Positions 1-5,972 of a DNA stretch of 8,924 bases are shown here, in pieces; position 1 is the first letter of the stretch, and every line of letters starts with the position of its first letter. The stretch comes from an uncultured Sphingomonadales bacterium (GTDB lineage Bacteria > Pseudomonadota > Alphaproteobacteria > Sphingomonadales > Sphingomonadaceae). The notes under the pieces are model-generated. The model saw only the letters and a program-made list of their open reading frames with translations, made no database searches and was not told the DNA's origin. The translations under genes were made by a program, and so were the position numbers. Location: the NCBI GenBank assembly GCA_903868655.1, contig CAIPWG010000306.1, positions 1 through 8,924 of the forward strand. Direction: 5' to 3'.

Positions 1-1259
1 TGAATCTTATCACCACCACCGAAGAACTGGCCGCTTTCTGCACGGCCCACGCCGATACCGAATTCGTCACCGTCGACACCGAATTCATGCGCGAAAACAC
101 CTTTTGGCCCGAACTGTGCCTGGTGCAGATCGCCGATGACAAGGAAGCTGCCGCGATCGACCCGATGGCGCCCGACCTTGATTTGTCGCCGCTGCTCGAT
201 CTGCTGGTCGACAATGAAGATGTGCTTAAGGTGTTTCACGCGGGCGGGCAGGATGTGGAAATCATCTACAACCTGACTGGCCGCACCCCGCATCCGATTT
301 TTGACACGCAAATCGCGATGATGGCGATCAGCCAGTCTGAACAGATCGGCTATTCCAATCTCGTCGAAGCGTGGCTGGGCTTTTCGGTCGACAAGGGTGC
401 GCGCTTTACCGACTGGTCGCGCCGCCCGTTGACCGAACGCCAAATCGAATATGCGATCGGCGATGTGACCCACTTGTCGAAGATCTTTCCGCGCATGTTG
501 AAGCGGCTGATCAAGACCGGGCGCGGCGCCTGGCTCGATATCGAAATGGAACGGCTGGCCGATCCCGAACATTATCGTAACGATCCCCAGACGGTTTGGC
601 AGAAAATCCGTCCGCCCAGCCGCAATCATGCGGTGCTCGGCCGCTTGAAAGCCCTGGCCGCCTGGCGCGAAATCGAGGCAATGGACAAGAATATCCCGCG
701 CGGGCGGATCATGCGCGATGAAACGCTCGCCGACCTGGCCAGCCAGCCCCCACGCGAACAGGCCGACCTTGCCAAAGTGCGCGGGCTTTCGGCCGGTTGG
801 CGCGACAACGAGATCGGCCGCCGCCTGATGCAATGCCTGAACGAGGCAAAGCCCATGACCGACGCCGAACTGCCGCCCCGCGCACCGCGTGGCGCGCCGC
901 TCGGGAAAGAGGGCGCGCTGGTGGCTGACCTTCTGAAGTTGCTGCTGAAAATTCGCAGCCGTGAAATCGATATTGCCGCCCGGCTGCTGGCGCGCAGCGA
1001 CGATCTGGATGCGCTCGCCGCCGGCCAGCGCAAGGGGCTGGCGATCCTCGAAGGCTGGCGCTTTGAACAATTTGGCCGCGATGCGCTTGAACTGGTTGAA
1101 GGCAAAGTGGCCTTTGCAGTGGTCGGCGGAAAGCTGAAGATGGCGCCGATCGGCGATATCGGCAATGGCCCGCAAGCGGCTGAGCCTGAACACATTGCAG
1201 CCGAACACGACCCAGAATCCGACTTCTTCCCCGTGGCGATCGACGACACCGAGGCCTGA
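1..1259 (+). CDS. rnd: Ribonuclease D (3'-5' exoribonuclease), first base of start codon outside the window
   Basis: RNase D is a DEDDy-family 3'-5' exonuclease that trims 3' ends of tRNA precursors and other stable RNAs in the cytoplasm. The reading frame is open from base 3. Bases 1-2 are TG, so the start is probably an ATG whose A lies just left of the window, giving about 419 residues. Exo I is VDTEF (D26, E28), followed by the family pattern MRENTFWPELCLVQIAD. Exo II lies in KVFHAGGQDVEII (H80, D85). Exo III is YAIGDVTHL (Y151, D155). These supply the four acidic residues and the tyrosine of the DEDDy active site. A region matching an HRDC RNA-binding domain follows at roughly 210-285. 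A basic linker and a GWRFEQFG segment typical of the protein's C-terminal part come next. The last 30 or so residues form an acidic tail. The protein is somewhat longer than the 375-residue E. coli enzyme. The stop codon overlaps the start of oxyR. Confidence 0.95.
   Translation, partial: NLITTTEELAAFCTAHADTEFVTVDTEFMRENTFWPELCLVQIADDKEAAAIDPMAPDLDLSPLLDLLVDNEDVLKVFHAGGQDVEIIYNLTGRTPHPIFDTQIAMMAISQSEQIGYSNLVEAWLGFSVDKGARFTDWSRRPLTERQIEYAIGDVTHLSKIFPRMLKRLIKTGRGAWLDIEMERLADPEHYRNDPQTVWQKIRPPSRNHAVLGRLKALAAWREIEAMDKNIPRGRIMRDETLADLASQPPREQADLAKVRGLSAGWRDNEIGRRLMQCLNEAKPMTDAELPPRAPRGAPLGKEGALVADLLKLLLKIRSREIDIAARLLARSDDLDALAAGQRKGLAILEGWRFEQFGRDALELVEGKVAFAVVGGKLKMAPIGDIGNGPQAAEPEHIAAEHDPESDFFPVAIDDTEA
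1251..1254 (+). promoter_or_regulatory. Ribosome binding site of oxyR inside the end of rnd
   Basis: GAGG lies four bases before the ATG at 1259-1261, inside the last codons of rnd. It supports the ATG that overlaps the rnd stop codon (TGATG) as the oxyR start. Ribosomes finishing rnd would be placed directly at this start. Confidence 0.6.
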
Positions 1260-2155
1260 TGTCAATTTATCTGCCAACGCTCAAACAGCTGCAATATCTG
1301 GTCGCACTGCACGAACACGGTCATTTCGGCCGCGCGGCGGAAGCCTGTTTTGTGTCGCAATCGACTTTGTCGGCGGGCCTGCGCGAACTCGAGTCGCTGC
1401 TGGATGTGGTGTTGGTCGAACGCACCCGCCGCGTGGTGCGGTTTACGCCGCTGGGCAACCAGGTCGTGGCCAAGGCGCACCGGCTGTTGCGTGAAGCTGA
1501 AGAGCTGTCCGAACTGGTACAGTCGCACGGTTTGCCGCTGGCCGGTGAATTGCGGATGAGCGTGATCCCGACGATTGCCCCGTTCCTGTTGCCGCGCATC
1601 CTGCCGAGGCTGCGCGCCGAACGCCCGCAATTGCGGTTGTTTTTGCGCGAAGAGCCAAGTGCTGCAGCCGTTGAATCACTCCACCATGGCCGCGCAGATT
1701 GCGTGTTGCTGGCGCTGCCTTTCGCCACCGGCGATGTCGAATCGGTGCACTTGTTCAACGATCCGCTGCTTGTCGCATTTCCATTTGATGATCCCCGCGA
1801 TCCGCCAGCGCTGATCGCGCCATCGTCGATTGACGAAAACCGGCTGCTGCTGCTCGAAGATGGGCATTGCATGAAAGAACATGCGCTGGCCGCATGCAAC
1901 CGGCCCGAACTGCGCGCCAGTGCAACGATGATCGGCACATCGTTGCACACGCTGGTGCAGATGGTCGACAACGGGCTGGGGCTGACCATGTTGCCCGAAA
2001 TGGCGATCAACGCCGGCATCCTCAACGGAACGCGGATCGTCGCGCGCCCGTTGAACAGCGAACACGCGTTTCGCCAGATTGCATTGGTGTGGCGCCGCAA
2101 TTCGCCGCGCGGCGATGAATTCCGCCTGCTGGCCGAGGAATTGCGGGCAGGCTGA
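1259..2155 (+). CDS. oxyR: OxyR-type LysR family peroxide-sensing transcriptional regulator
   Basis: This is a 298-residue LysR-type regulator, the usual length for the family. A winged helix-turn-helix spans about residues 6-65 (LKQLQYLVALHEHGHFGRAA, then SQSTLSAGLRELE). It is followed by a linker helix and a periplasmic-binding-protein-like effector domain. The OxyR identification rests on LLLLEDGHC followed by a second cysteine exactly nine residues later (C204 and C213). This matches the C199/C208 pair of E. coli OxyR, which forms a disulfide on contact with hydrogen peroxide. The following GTSLHTLVQMV and GLGLTMLPEMA segments also match OxyR. Its expected role is activation of catalase, alkyl hydroperoxide reductase and related genes, but none lies in this window. 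It overlaps rnd by one base, so it is probably co-transcribed and translationally coupled. OxyR genes often stand divergent to a peroxide-defence gene, so this position is less usual. Confidence 0.9.
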   Translation: MSIYLPTLKQLQYLVALHEHGHFGRAAEACFVSQSTLSAGLRELESLLDVVLVERTRRVVRFTPLGNQVVAKAHRLLREAEELSELVQSHGLPLAGELRMSVIPTIAPFLLPRILPRLRAERPQLRLFLREEPSAAAVESLHHGRADCVLLALPFATGDVESVHLFNDPLLVAFPFDDPRDPPALIAPSSIDENRLLLLEDGHCMKEHALAACNRPELRASATMIGTSLHTLVQMVDNGLGLTMLPEMAINAGILNGTRIVARPLNSEHAFRQIALVWRRNSPRGDEFRLLAEELRAG

Positions 2156-2160
2156 CCCGC
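2143..2160. terminator. Weak hairpin between the converging oxyR and pgsA genes
   Basis: GCGGG (2143-2147) and CCCGC (2156-2160) form a 5-bp GC stem around an 8-base loop that contains the oxyR stop codon. It sits at the meeting point of two converging genes, so it could help end transcription from either side. No T-run follows on either strand, so a canonical intrinsic terminator is not shown. Confidence 0.25.
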
Positions 2161-2161
2161 C

Positions 2162-2761
2162 TCAATCCATGTGTTTGAGGCCGACCCTCAGGTAATCCCA
2201 GCCGGTGATCAATGTGAGCGCGGCGGCGGTCCAGAGCGTCGTCAACCCGACCGTGTGCGGCACATTCACGTCCAAGGCACCGACTGTCACCGTCCAGTCC
2301 GGCAACGCCCGGCCGAGAATCAGCGAACCCAGCGCCAGCATTTGCGCGGTGGTTTTCCATTTGGCCAGTTTCGACACCGGCACCGAGACTTGCAAACTGC
2401 CCAGAAATTCGCGCAATCCCGACACCGCGATTTCGCGCAAGAGAATCACCAGGCCGGCGATAACATGCAGCGATCCGACATAAGGTCCGGTCAGCACGCC
2501 ACGCGCCGCCAGCACCAGGATAACCGCCGCGACCATGATCTTGTCGGCAATGGGATCTAGAAAAATCCCCATTTTTGAAACGGTTCCCTGCGCCCGAGCC
2601 AGATATCCGTCAAAATAATCGGTGACACCCATCAGGCAGTACATGGCAAAGCCGAGACCATAACCCAGCGACCAATCGGGCCACCACAGCAGGCCGACCA
2701 GCAGCGGCACGGCGAAAATCCGCGACAGAGTCAGGATATTGGGCAAGGTCAACATAGCCAT
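2162..2761 (-). CDS. pgsA: CDP-diacylglycerol--glycerol-3-phosphate 3-phosphatidyltransferase (PGP synthase)
   Basis: This membrane enzyme makes phosphatidylglycerophosphate from CDP-diacylglycerol and glycerol-3-phosphate. That is the committed step toward phosphatidylglycerol and cardiolipin. The 199-residue protein is of normal length. It carries the complete CDP-alcohol phosphotransferase signature D-x2-D-G-x2-A-R-x8-G-x3-D-x3-D, at D48, D51, G52, A55, R56, G65, D69 and D73. Features specific to PgsA are LPNILTLSRI near the N-terminus, LREIAVSGLREF at about 108-119 and SKLAKWKTTAQM at about 130-141. Several hydrophobic segments fit a multi-pass inner-membrane protein. Two in-frame ATGs (residues 1 and 3) are possible starts and neither has a clear Shine-Dalgarno, so the start is uncertain by two codons. 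It converges on oxyR with six bases between and is divergent from an LplT-like transporter. Confidence 0.95.
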   Translation of the reverse strand: MAMLTLPNILTLSRIFAVPLLVGLLWWPDWSLGYGLGFAMYCLMGVTDYFDGYLARAQGTVSKMGIFLDPIADKIMVAAVILVLAARGVLTGPYVGSLHVIAGLVILLREIAVSGLREFLGSLQVSVPVSKLAKWKTTAQMLALGSLILGRALPDWTVTVGALDVNVPHTVGLTTLWTAAALTLITGWDYLRVGLKHMD

Positions 2762-2864
2762 GATGCCATATCGTGTCAGGCCCGCGATGCAAACATCGCT
2801 CTTGCCCGATCCGCGCTTAACGCTAAGGGTTCAACCGCAAGACTGGGCTGCCAACCGGGGTTAG
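2762..2864. promoter_or_regulatory. Divergent intergenic region between pgsA and the LplT-like gene, with palindrome
   Basis: These 103 bases must carry the promoters of both divergent genes unless the promoters lie inside the coding regions. The clearest structure is a perfect inverted repeat at 2784-2799, GCGATG-CAAA-CATCGC. It could be a regulator operator or a hairpin in the pgsA leader. A smaller inverted repeat, CTTA-ACGC-TAAG, lies at 2816-2827. I could not find a convincing -35/-10 pair on either strand. GGGG at 2857-2860, four bases before the ATG at 2865, is a modest ribosome binding site for the transporter. Confidence 0.4.
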
Positions 2865-4193
2865 ATGACCACCAACACCACTCTGATCCGCCAGCGTCGT
2901 TTTTTTCCGCTGTTTGTCACGCAATTGCTCGGGGCGTTCAACGACAACCTGTACAAGAACGCGATGCTGTTGTTCGTTGTCTACAGCGTCTACAATTCCG
3001 AGGCCAAGGAGGCCCGGTTTTCCGCCATTGCATCGGGCTTGTTCATCCTGCCCTTTTTCCTTTTGTCGGCGCTCGCCGGTCAATTGGCCGACATGCGTGA
3101 CAAGGCGCGGCTGATCCGGATCATCAAGTCGTGCGAAGTGGGAATCATGCTGGTCGGCGCGACCGGTCTGCTGCTCGCGTGGCAGCGCATTTCGGTCGAA
3201 ACGGTTTCGATTCCGCTCATGCTCGCGGCCTTGCTGGCGATGGGAATTCATTCCTCGTTCTTTGGCCCGATCAAATACGCGATCTTGCCCCAACATCTTC
3301 AGGCCGATGAAGTGCTGGCCGGCACCGGGCTGGTAGAGGCAGGAACGTATCTTGCCATTCTGGCCGGTACCATTCTCGCCGGGTTCATTCCGGTGCAATG
3401 GGCAGCGTTGGCGGTCATCGTCACGGCGCTTGCGGGGCTGGTCGCGGCGCAAAGTGTGCCCGCTGCACCGCCCATGATGGCCACGCAGCCGATCGACCTC
3501 AACATCGTGCGCTCATCGATCACGTTGGTGCGCATGACCGCACGCCACCCGCGCGTGTTCCTGTCGATTGTCGCAATCAGCGTGTTCTGGTCGGTTGGTG
3601 CGGTGCTGTTCATCCAGTTTCCGCCGCTTGCCAAAAATGTGCTTGGTGCCAGCAAAAGCGTGGCCAGCCTGTTCCTCGTCATGTTCTCGATCGGTGTGGC
3701 GATCGGTTCGGTATCGATCAACCGCCTGCTCAACGGCAAAGTGTCGGCACGCTATGCGCCATTGTCGGTGATGGTCATGGCCGGTTTCATCCTTGCGTTT
3801 GACGTCATCTGCCGGCTGTGGCCTGCGCGTGGTCGCGACCATTTGCTCGACGCCTGGACCTTCCTCCACCAGCCGTTGGCGATCCCGCTGCTGGCTTCCC
3901 TGCTGGGTATCGCGGTCGCAGGTGGCATGTTTGTCGTGCCGCTTTATGCCTTTCTGACGACGGTCGTCGACAAAGCCGAAACGTCGCGCACGATCGCCGC
4001 GAACAATATCGTCAATGCCGGGGCAATGGTCATCGGATCATTGCTTGCGGTCAGCCTGAGCGCACATGGCGTGGCAATCGTGCACCAATTGCTGCTGGGT
4101 GCGGTGATGTGTTCGGTTTCGGCCCTGGTAAGCTGGCAGCTATACCGGGTCGAGTGCACGCATCAGGACGAGATCGAACACACGTTCGATTGA
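2865..4193 (+). CDS. LplT-like major facilitator superfamily transporter (probable lysophospholipid transporter)
   Basis: This 442-residue inner-membrane protein has about 12 hydrophobic segments, fitting a complete MFS transporter. The N-terminus contains TQLLGAFNDNLYKNAMLL (about 19-36), a hallmark of the LplT/Aas group. GQLADMRDKARLIR (72-85) is the loop 2-3 MFS signature. SSFFGPIKYAILPQHL (130-145) and SRTIAANNIVNAGAMV (374-389) also match that group. Known members flip lysophospholipids such as lysophosphatidylethanolamine inward for re-acylation. In E. coli, lplT sits with aas, which supplies the acyltransferase and acyl-ACP synthetase activities. In many other proteobacteria these modules are fused to the MFS domain. 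Here the protein stops after the MFS domain and no acyltransferase follows. It stands head to head with pgsA, which fits a phospholipid role. The substrate is inferred from family resemblance, and another amphiphile is possible. Confidence 0.75.
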   Translation: MTTNTTLIRQRRFFPLFVTQLLGAFNDNLYKNAMLLFVVYSVYNSEAKEARFSAIASGLFILPFFLLSALAGQLADMRDKARLIRIIKSCEVGIMLVGATGLLLAWQRISVETVSIPLMLAALLAMGIHSSFFGPIKYAILPQHLQADEVLAGTGLVEAGTYLAILAGTILAGFIPVQWAALAVIVTALAGLVAAQSVPAAPPMMATQPIDLNIVRSSITLVRMTARHPRVFLSIVAISVFWSVGAVLFIQFPPLAKNVLGASKSVASLFLVMFSIGVAIGSVSINRLLNGKVSARYAPLSVMVMAGFILAFDVICRLWPARGRDHLLDAWTFLHQPLAIPLLASLLGIAVAGGMFVVPLYAFLTTVVDKAETSRTIAANNIVNAGAMVIGSLLAVSLSAHGVAIVHQLLLGAVMCSVSALVSWQLYRVECTHQDEIEHTFD

Positions 4194-4195
4194 GA

Positions 4196-4456
4196 TCAGG
4201 CAAAAAACGCCTGCAATGCGATAAAACAGGCGCAATAAGCGAGCAGGAAATCGCGCAGATCCTGCGCGGTGATCCGGCGCCAGTGCATATCGGGCGAACG
4301 CACCGCCTGCCGCGCCATCGCCGCCTCAACTTCGGGTTCGAATTGCGGCAGGGGAGCAATCAGGCGCGCCCGCACATTTTCAGGAAGACGGCTGCGAAAG
4401 CCATTTTGGCGGCCATAGACGCCCGGAACGAGGGTTTTTGCGGTCATATGCCGCAA
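4196..4456 (-). CDS. Small hypothetical protein with C-terminal hydrophobic tail, TTG start
   Basis: I do not recognise this family. The 86-residue product has a basic, proline-containing N-terminal half (KTLVPGVYGRQNGFRSRLP), a middle rich in charged residues, and a hydrophobic stretch from about F70 to the last residue (LLAYCACFIALQAFFA). It looks like a tail-anchored or very short single-pass membrane protein with the N-terminus in the cytoplasm. Evidence that it is real is indirect: it fits exactly between its neighbours with a 2-base gap to the transporter stop, and it has a well-placed ribosome binding site and an intrinsic terminator at its end. The start is probably TTG at 4456, because GAGG lies five bases upstream of it. 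The first ATG (4447) would give 83 residues but is 14 bases from that site. No function is claimed. Confidence 0.65.
   Translation of the reverse strand: MRHMTAKTLVPGVYGRQNGFRSRLPENVRARLIAPLPQFEPEVEAAMARQAVRSPDMHWRRITAQDLRDFLLAYCACFIALQAFFA
4202..4232 (-). terminator. Intrinsic terminator embedded in the 3' end of the small hypothetical gene
   Basis: Read on the minus strand, CGCCTG (4232-4227) pairs perfectly with CAGGCG (4213-4208) across a 13-base loop and is followed at once by six T residues (4207-4202). This is the hairpin-plus-U-run form of an intrinsic terminator. It lies inside the coding sequence. The right arm and T-run encode Gln-Ala-Phe-Phe just before the stop codon. Confidence 0.6.
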
Positions 4457-4461
4457 TTTAA

Positions 4462-4465
4462 CCTC
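4462..4465 (-). promoter_or_regulatory. Ribosome binding site choosing the TTG start
   Basis: On the minus strand GAGG is followed by five bases (TTAAA) and then TTG. The nearest in-frame ATG is 14 bases downstream, beyond normal spacing. This decides in favour of the TTG start for the small gene. The site lies between two GTTAA repeats. Confidence 0.5.
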
Positions 4466-4476
4466 GTGTTAACTTT

Positions 4477-4482
4477 ATGATA
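4477..4482 (-). promoter_or_regulatory. Possible -10 element of the small hypothetical gene
   Basis: TATCAT on the minus strand matches five of six bases of the TATAAT consensus and lies 20 bases upstream of the proposed TTG start. No good -35 hexamer is found 16-18 bases further upstream, so the call is tentative. Confidence 0.25.
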
Positions 4483-4513
4483 CCCGCATCGCCGTAGAAA
4501 ATTGGCTGCGTGC

Positions 4514-4545
4514 AAAAAAGGGACGGTCTTCAGATCAACCCACCC
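4514..4545 (-). terminator. Possible intrinsic terminator of the EVE-domain gene
   Basis: Just past the EVE gene's stop codon the minus strand has six T residues (4519-4514). They are preceded by CCC, which can pair with GGG at 4545-4543. An inner GGT/ACC pairing (4540-4538 with 4527-4525) adds three more base pairs. The stem is short and interrupted, so the T-run is the main evidence. Confidence 0.3.
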
Positions 4546-4976
4546 GCCATAGCGAGAATCAGTGCCCATTCCTGAGGCATCACAGCCGAAACCGACAAGC
4601 GTGACAGCCGCACCAATTCCATGCCGGCGAGCGCGGGCGTTTGCTTTATCGTCGCCAATGTCACGGGCTGCACCAACCGTGCCACCGGGCGCAGTTTGAC
4701 CGCAGGCCATTTCCCATCGGGGTCAGTCGGATCGATCAAGCCGGTCACCGCAATTGTCGCCACGGCGACGATCTGCTTGCCGATGTTCGAATGGTAAAAG
4801 AATGCCAGATCGCCCTGCCGCATGGCGCGCAAATTGCGCGCAGCCAGATGGTTGCGCACGCCATCCCACAGGCCTTCGCCTTCGGCCAGGAGATGATCAT
4901 AGCTATAGACATCGGGTTCCGTTTTCATCAGCCAGAGCTGCTTGCCGGTCACGTCGGGATTGGCCAAGAGAGTCAT
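4530..4976 (-). CDS. EVE domain-containing protein (PUA-like fold)
   Basis: This single-domain protein of 148 residues belongs to the EVE (formerly DUF55) family. The family shares a fold with PUA and YTH domains and is thought to bind modified bases in nucleic acids. Human THYN1 is a relative. Visible hallmarks are WLMKTEPDVYSYDHL (15-29), LWDGVRNHLAARNLRAM (36-52), GDLAFFYHSNIGKQIV (55-70) and the C-terminal VRLSRLSVSAVMPQEW (122-137). The start at 4976 is preferred over the internal ATG at 4928, because the latter would remove the conserved first strand with its tryptophan. The frame continues further upstream, but that extension overlaps the divergent oxygenase and does not look like protein of this family. 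A moderate purine-rich stretch (GGGTGGAA) precedes the ATG. It lies head to head with the oxygenase, 36 bases apart. The physiological role of such stand-alone bacterial EVE proteins is not settled. Confidence 0.9.
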   Translation of the reverse strand: MTLLANPDVTGKQLWLMKTEPDVYSYDHLLAEGEGLWDGVRNHLAARNLRAMRQGDLAFFYHSNIGKQIVAVATIAVTGLIDPTDPDGKWPAVKLRPVARLVQPVTLATIKQTPALAGMELVRLSRLSVSAVMPQEWALILAMAGGLI

Positions 4977-5012
4977 TAGGTTCCACCCATCGCCGGATAC
5001 TGGATTTGCTGC
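4977..5012. promoter_or_regulatory. 36-base gap between divergent EVE and oxygenase starts
   Basis: The start codons of the two divergent genes are only 36 bases apart. That leaves no room for two separate non-overlapping promoters. The promoters must overlap or lie within the opposite gene. No clear -35/-10 pair was found. Confidence 0.3.
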
Positions 5013-5963
5013 ATGTCGCCTGAAACGCCTGTTATGCCAAGCCTTCCCGTCATATCCTTGGCGGCCAGCCCTGGCACACTGCCCGCCGCACTGGCCGCCA
5101 GTTTTGGCCAGTTCGGGTTTGCCATGGTCGCCGATCACGGGATCGATGCCGACTTGATTGCGCGCGCCTGGGATCTGACTGCACAATTCTTTGCACTGCC
5201 GGAGGATGAAAAGCGGCGCTGGCACCAACCCGGAGCGGGCGGAGCGCGTGGTTATACTCCATTCGGCACCGAAATCGCCAAAGGTGCAGACCTTCACGAC
5301 CTGAAAGAGTTCTGGCACGTGGGCCGCGATCTGCCACCCGGCCACGCCCTGTCGAGCAGCATGCCGCCCAATGTGTGGCCGGACTTGCCTGCTGATTTTG
5401 CCAAAACTTTTCGTAATTTGTATGCGGCGTTCGACTCTGTTGGCGCGCGCATTTTGTCATACCTCGCCGTCGCACTGGGCTTGGCGGATGACTGGTTTGC
5501 GCCCGCGATCACCGACGGCAATTCGGTGCTGCGCCTGTTGCACTATCCTCCGATTGCCAATGCACCCGAAGGCGCGATCCGCGCCGGTGCACACGAAGAC
5601 ATCAATCTGATCACACTGTTGCTTGGTGCAGAAGAAGCGGGACTGGAATTGCAGATGCGCGATGGCCAATGGGTCGATGTGACCCCACCGCCCGGCGCGC
5701 TGGCCGTCAACATTGGTGACATGCTGCAGCGGCTGACCAACCACCGCCTGCCGTCAACCACGCACCGCGTGCGCAATCCGGTTGGCGCTCGTGCAGCGTT
5801 CAGCCGCTATTCGATGCCCTATTTCCTGCATTTGCGAAGCGATTTCGTGATCCGCACGCTGCCGGAATGCATCGATGCCGAACACCCCGACCGCTATCCC
5901 GAACCGATCACCGCCGATGCCTATTTGCAACAGCGGCTGCGCGAGATCGGCTTGATCGCGTGA
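5013..5963 (+). CDS. Isopenicillin N synthase-family non-haem iron oxygenase (2-oxoglutarate/Fe(II) type)
   Basis: This 316-residue cytosolic enzyme has the two-part layout of the isopenicillin N synthase family. The N-terminal DIOX_N-like region (LPVISLAA at 11-18, FGQFGFAMVADHG at 31-43) leads to the C-terminal double-stranded beta helix. The iron ligands are in GAHEDINLITLLL (H194 and D196 of the HxD motif) and TTHRV (H251). The arginine and serine that hold the carboxylate of 2-oxoglutarate, or of the substrate, are in SRYS (R265, S267). All active-site residues are present, so it is probably active. Members oxidise small molecules, and nothing here fixes the substrate. Bacterial homologues are often annotated only as '2OG-Fe(II) oxygenase'. 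The start at 5013 is preferred. An ATG seven codons later (5034) is also possible, and neither has a strong ribosome binding site. It is divergent from the EVE gene and convergent with the M13 peptidase. Confidence 0.88.
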   Translation: MSPETPVMPSLPVISLAASPGTLPAALAASFGQFGFAMVADHGIDADLIARAWDLTAQFFALPEDEKRRWHQPGAGGARGYTPFGTEIAKGADLHDLKEFWHVGRDLPPGHALSSSMPPNVWPDLPADFAKTFRNLYAAFDSVGARILSYLAVALGLADDWFAPAITDGNSVLRLLHYPPIANAPEGAIRAGAHEDINLITLLLGAEEAGLELQMRDGQWVDVTPPPGALAVNIGDMLQRLTNHRLPSTTHRVRNPVGARAAFSRYSMPYFLHLRSDFVIRTLPECIDAEHPDRYPEPITADAYLQQRLREIGLIA

Positions 5964-5972
5964 TTCCCGCCC

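Noticed and set aside
626..1249. 207-residue minus-strand open frame antisense to rnd
   Set aside because: It is rich in Ser, Arg, Ala and Pro with no domain pattern, and it lies opposite a clear RNase D gene. It is a typical shadow frame of GC-rich DNA.
1321..2100. 259-residue minus-strand open frame antisense to oxyR
   Set aside because: It is serine-rich low-complexity sequence, fully opposite a well-supported gene, with no own start signals.
2823..3452. 209-residue minus-strand open frame opposite the transporter start
   Set aside because: It is dominated by Arg, Gln, Asp and Gly, as expected from the reverse of hydrophobic codons, and it would block the divergent promoter region.
3818..4480. 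220-residue plus-strand open frame crossing the end of the transporter gene
   Set aside because: It overlaps the transporter in another frame and runs antisense to the small gene. Its composition is arginine-rich and not protein-like, and no ribosome binding site is seen.
4977..5345. N-terminal extension of the EVE protein to 271 residues
   Set aside because: The extra residues do not resemble EVE proteins and lie opposite the oxygenase's conserved N-terminal region. The ATG at 4976 gives the expected length.
4530..5963. EVE plus oxygenase as a DNA- or RNA-base oxidation and reading system
   Set aside because: The oxygenase belongs to the isopenicillin N synthase family of small-molecule enzymes, not the TET/JBP or AlkB groups. 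No methyltransferase, nuclease or helicase is nearby. Adjacency alone is too weak.
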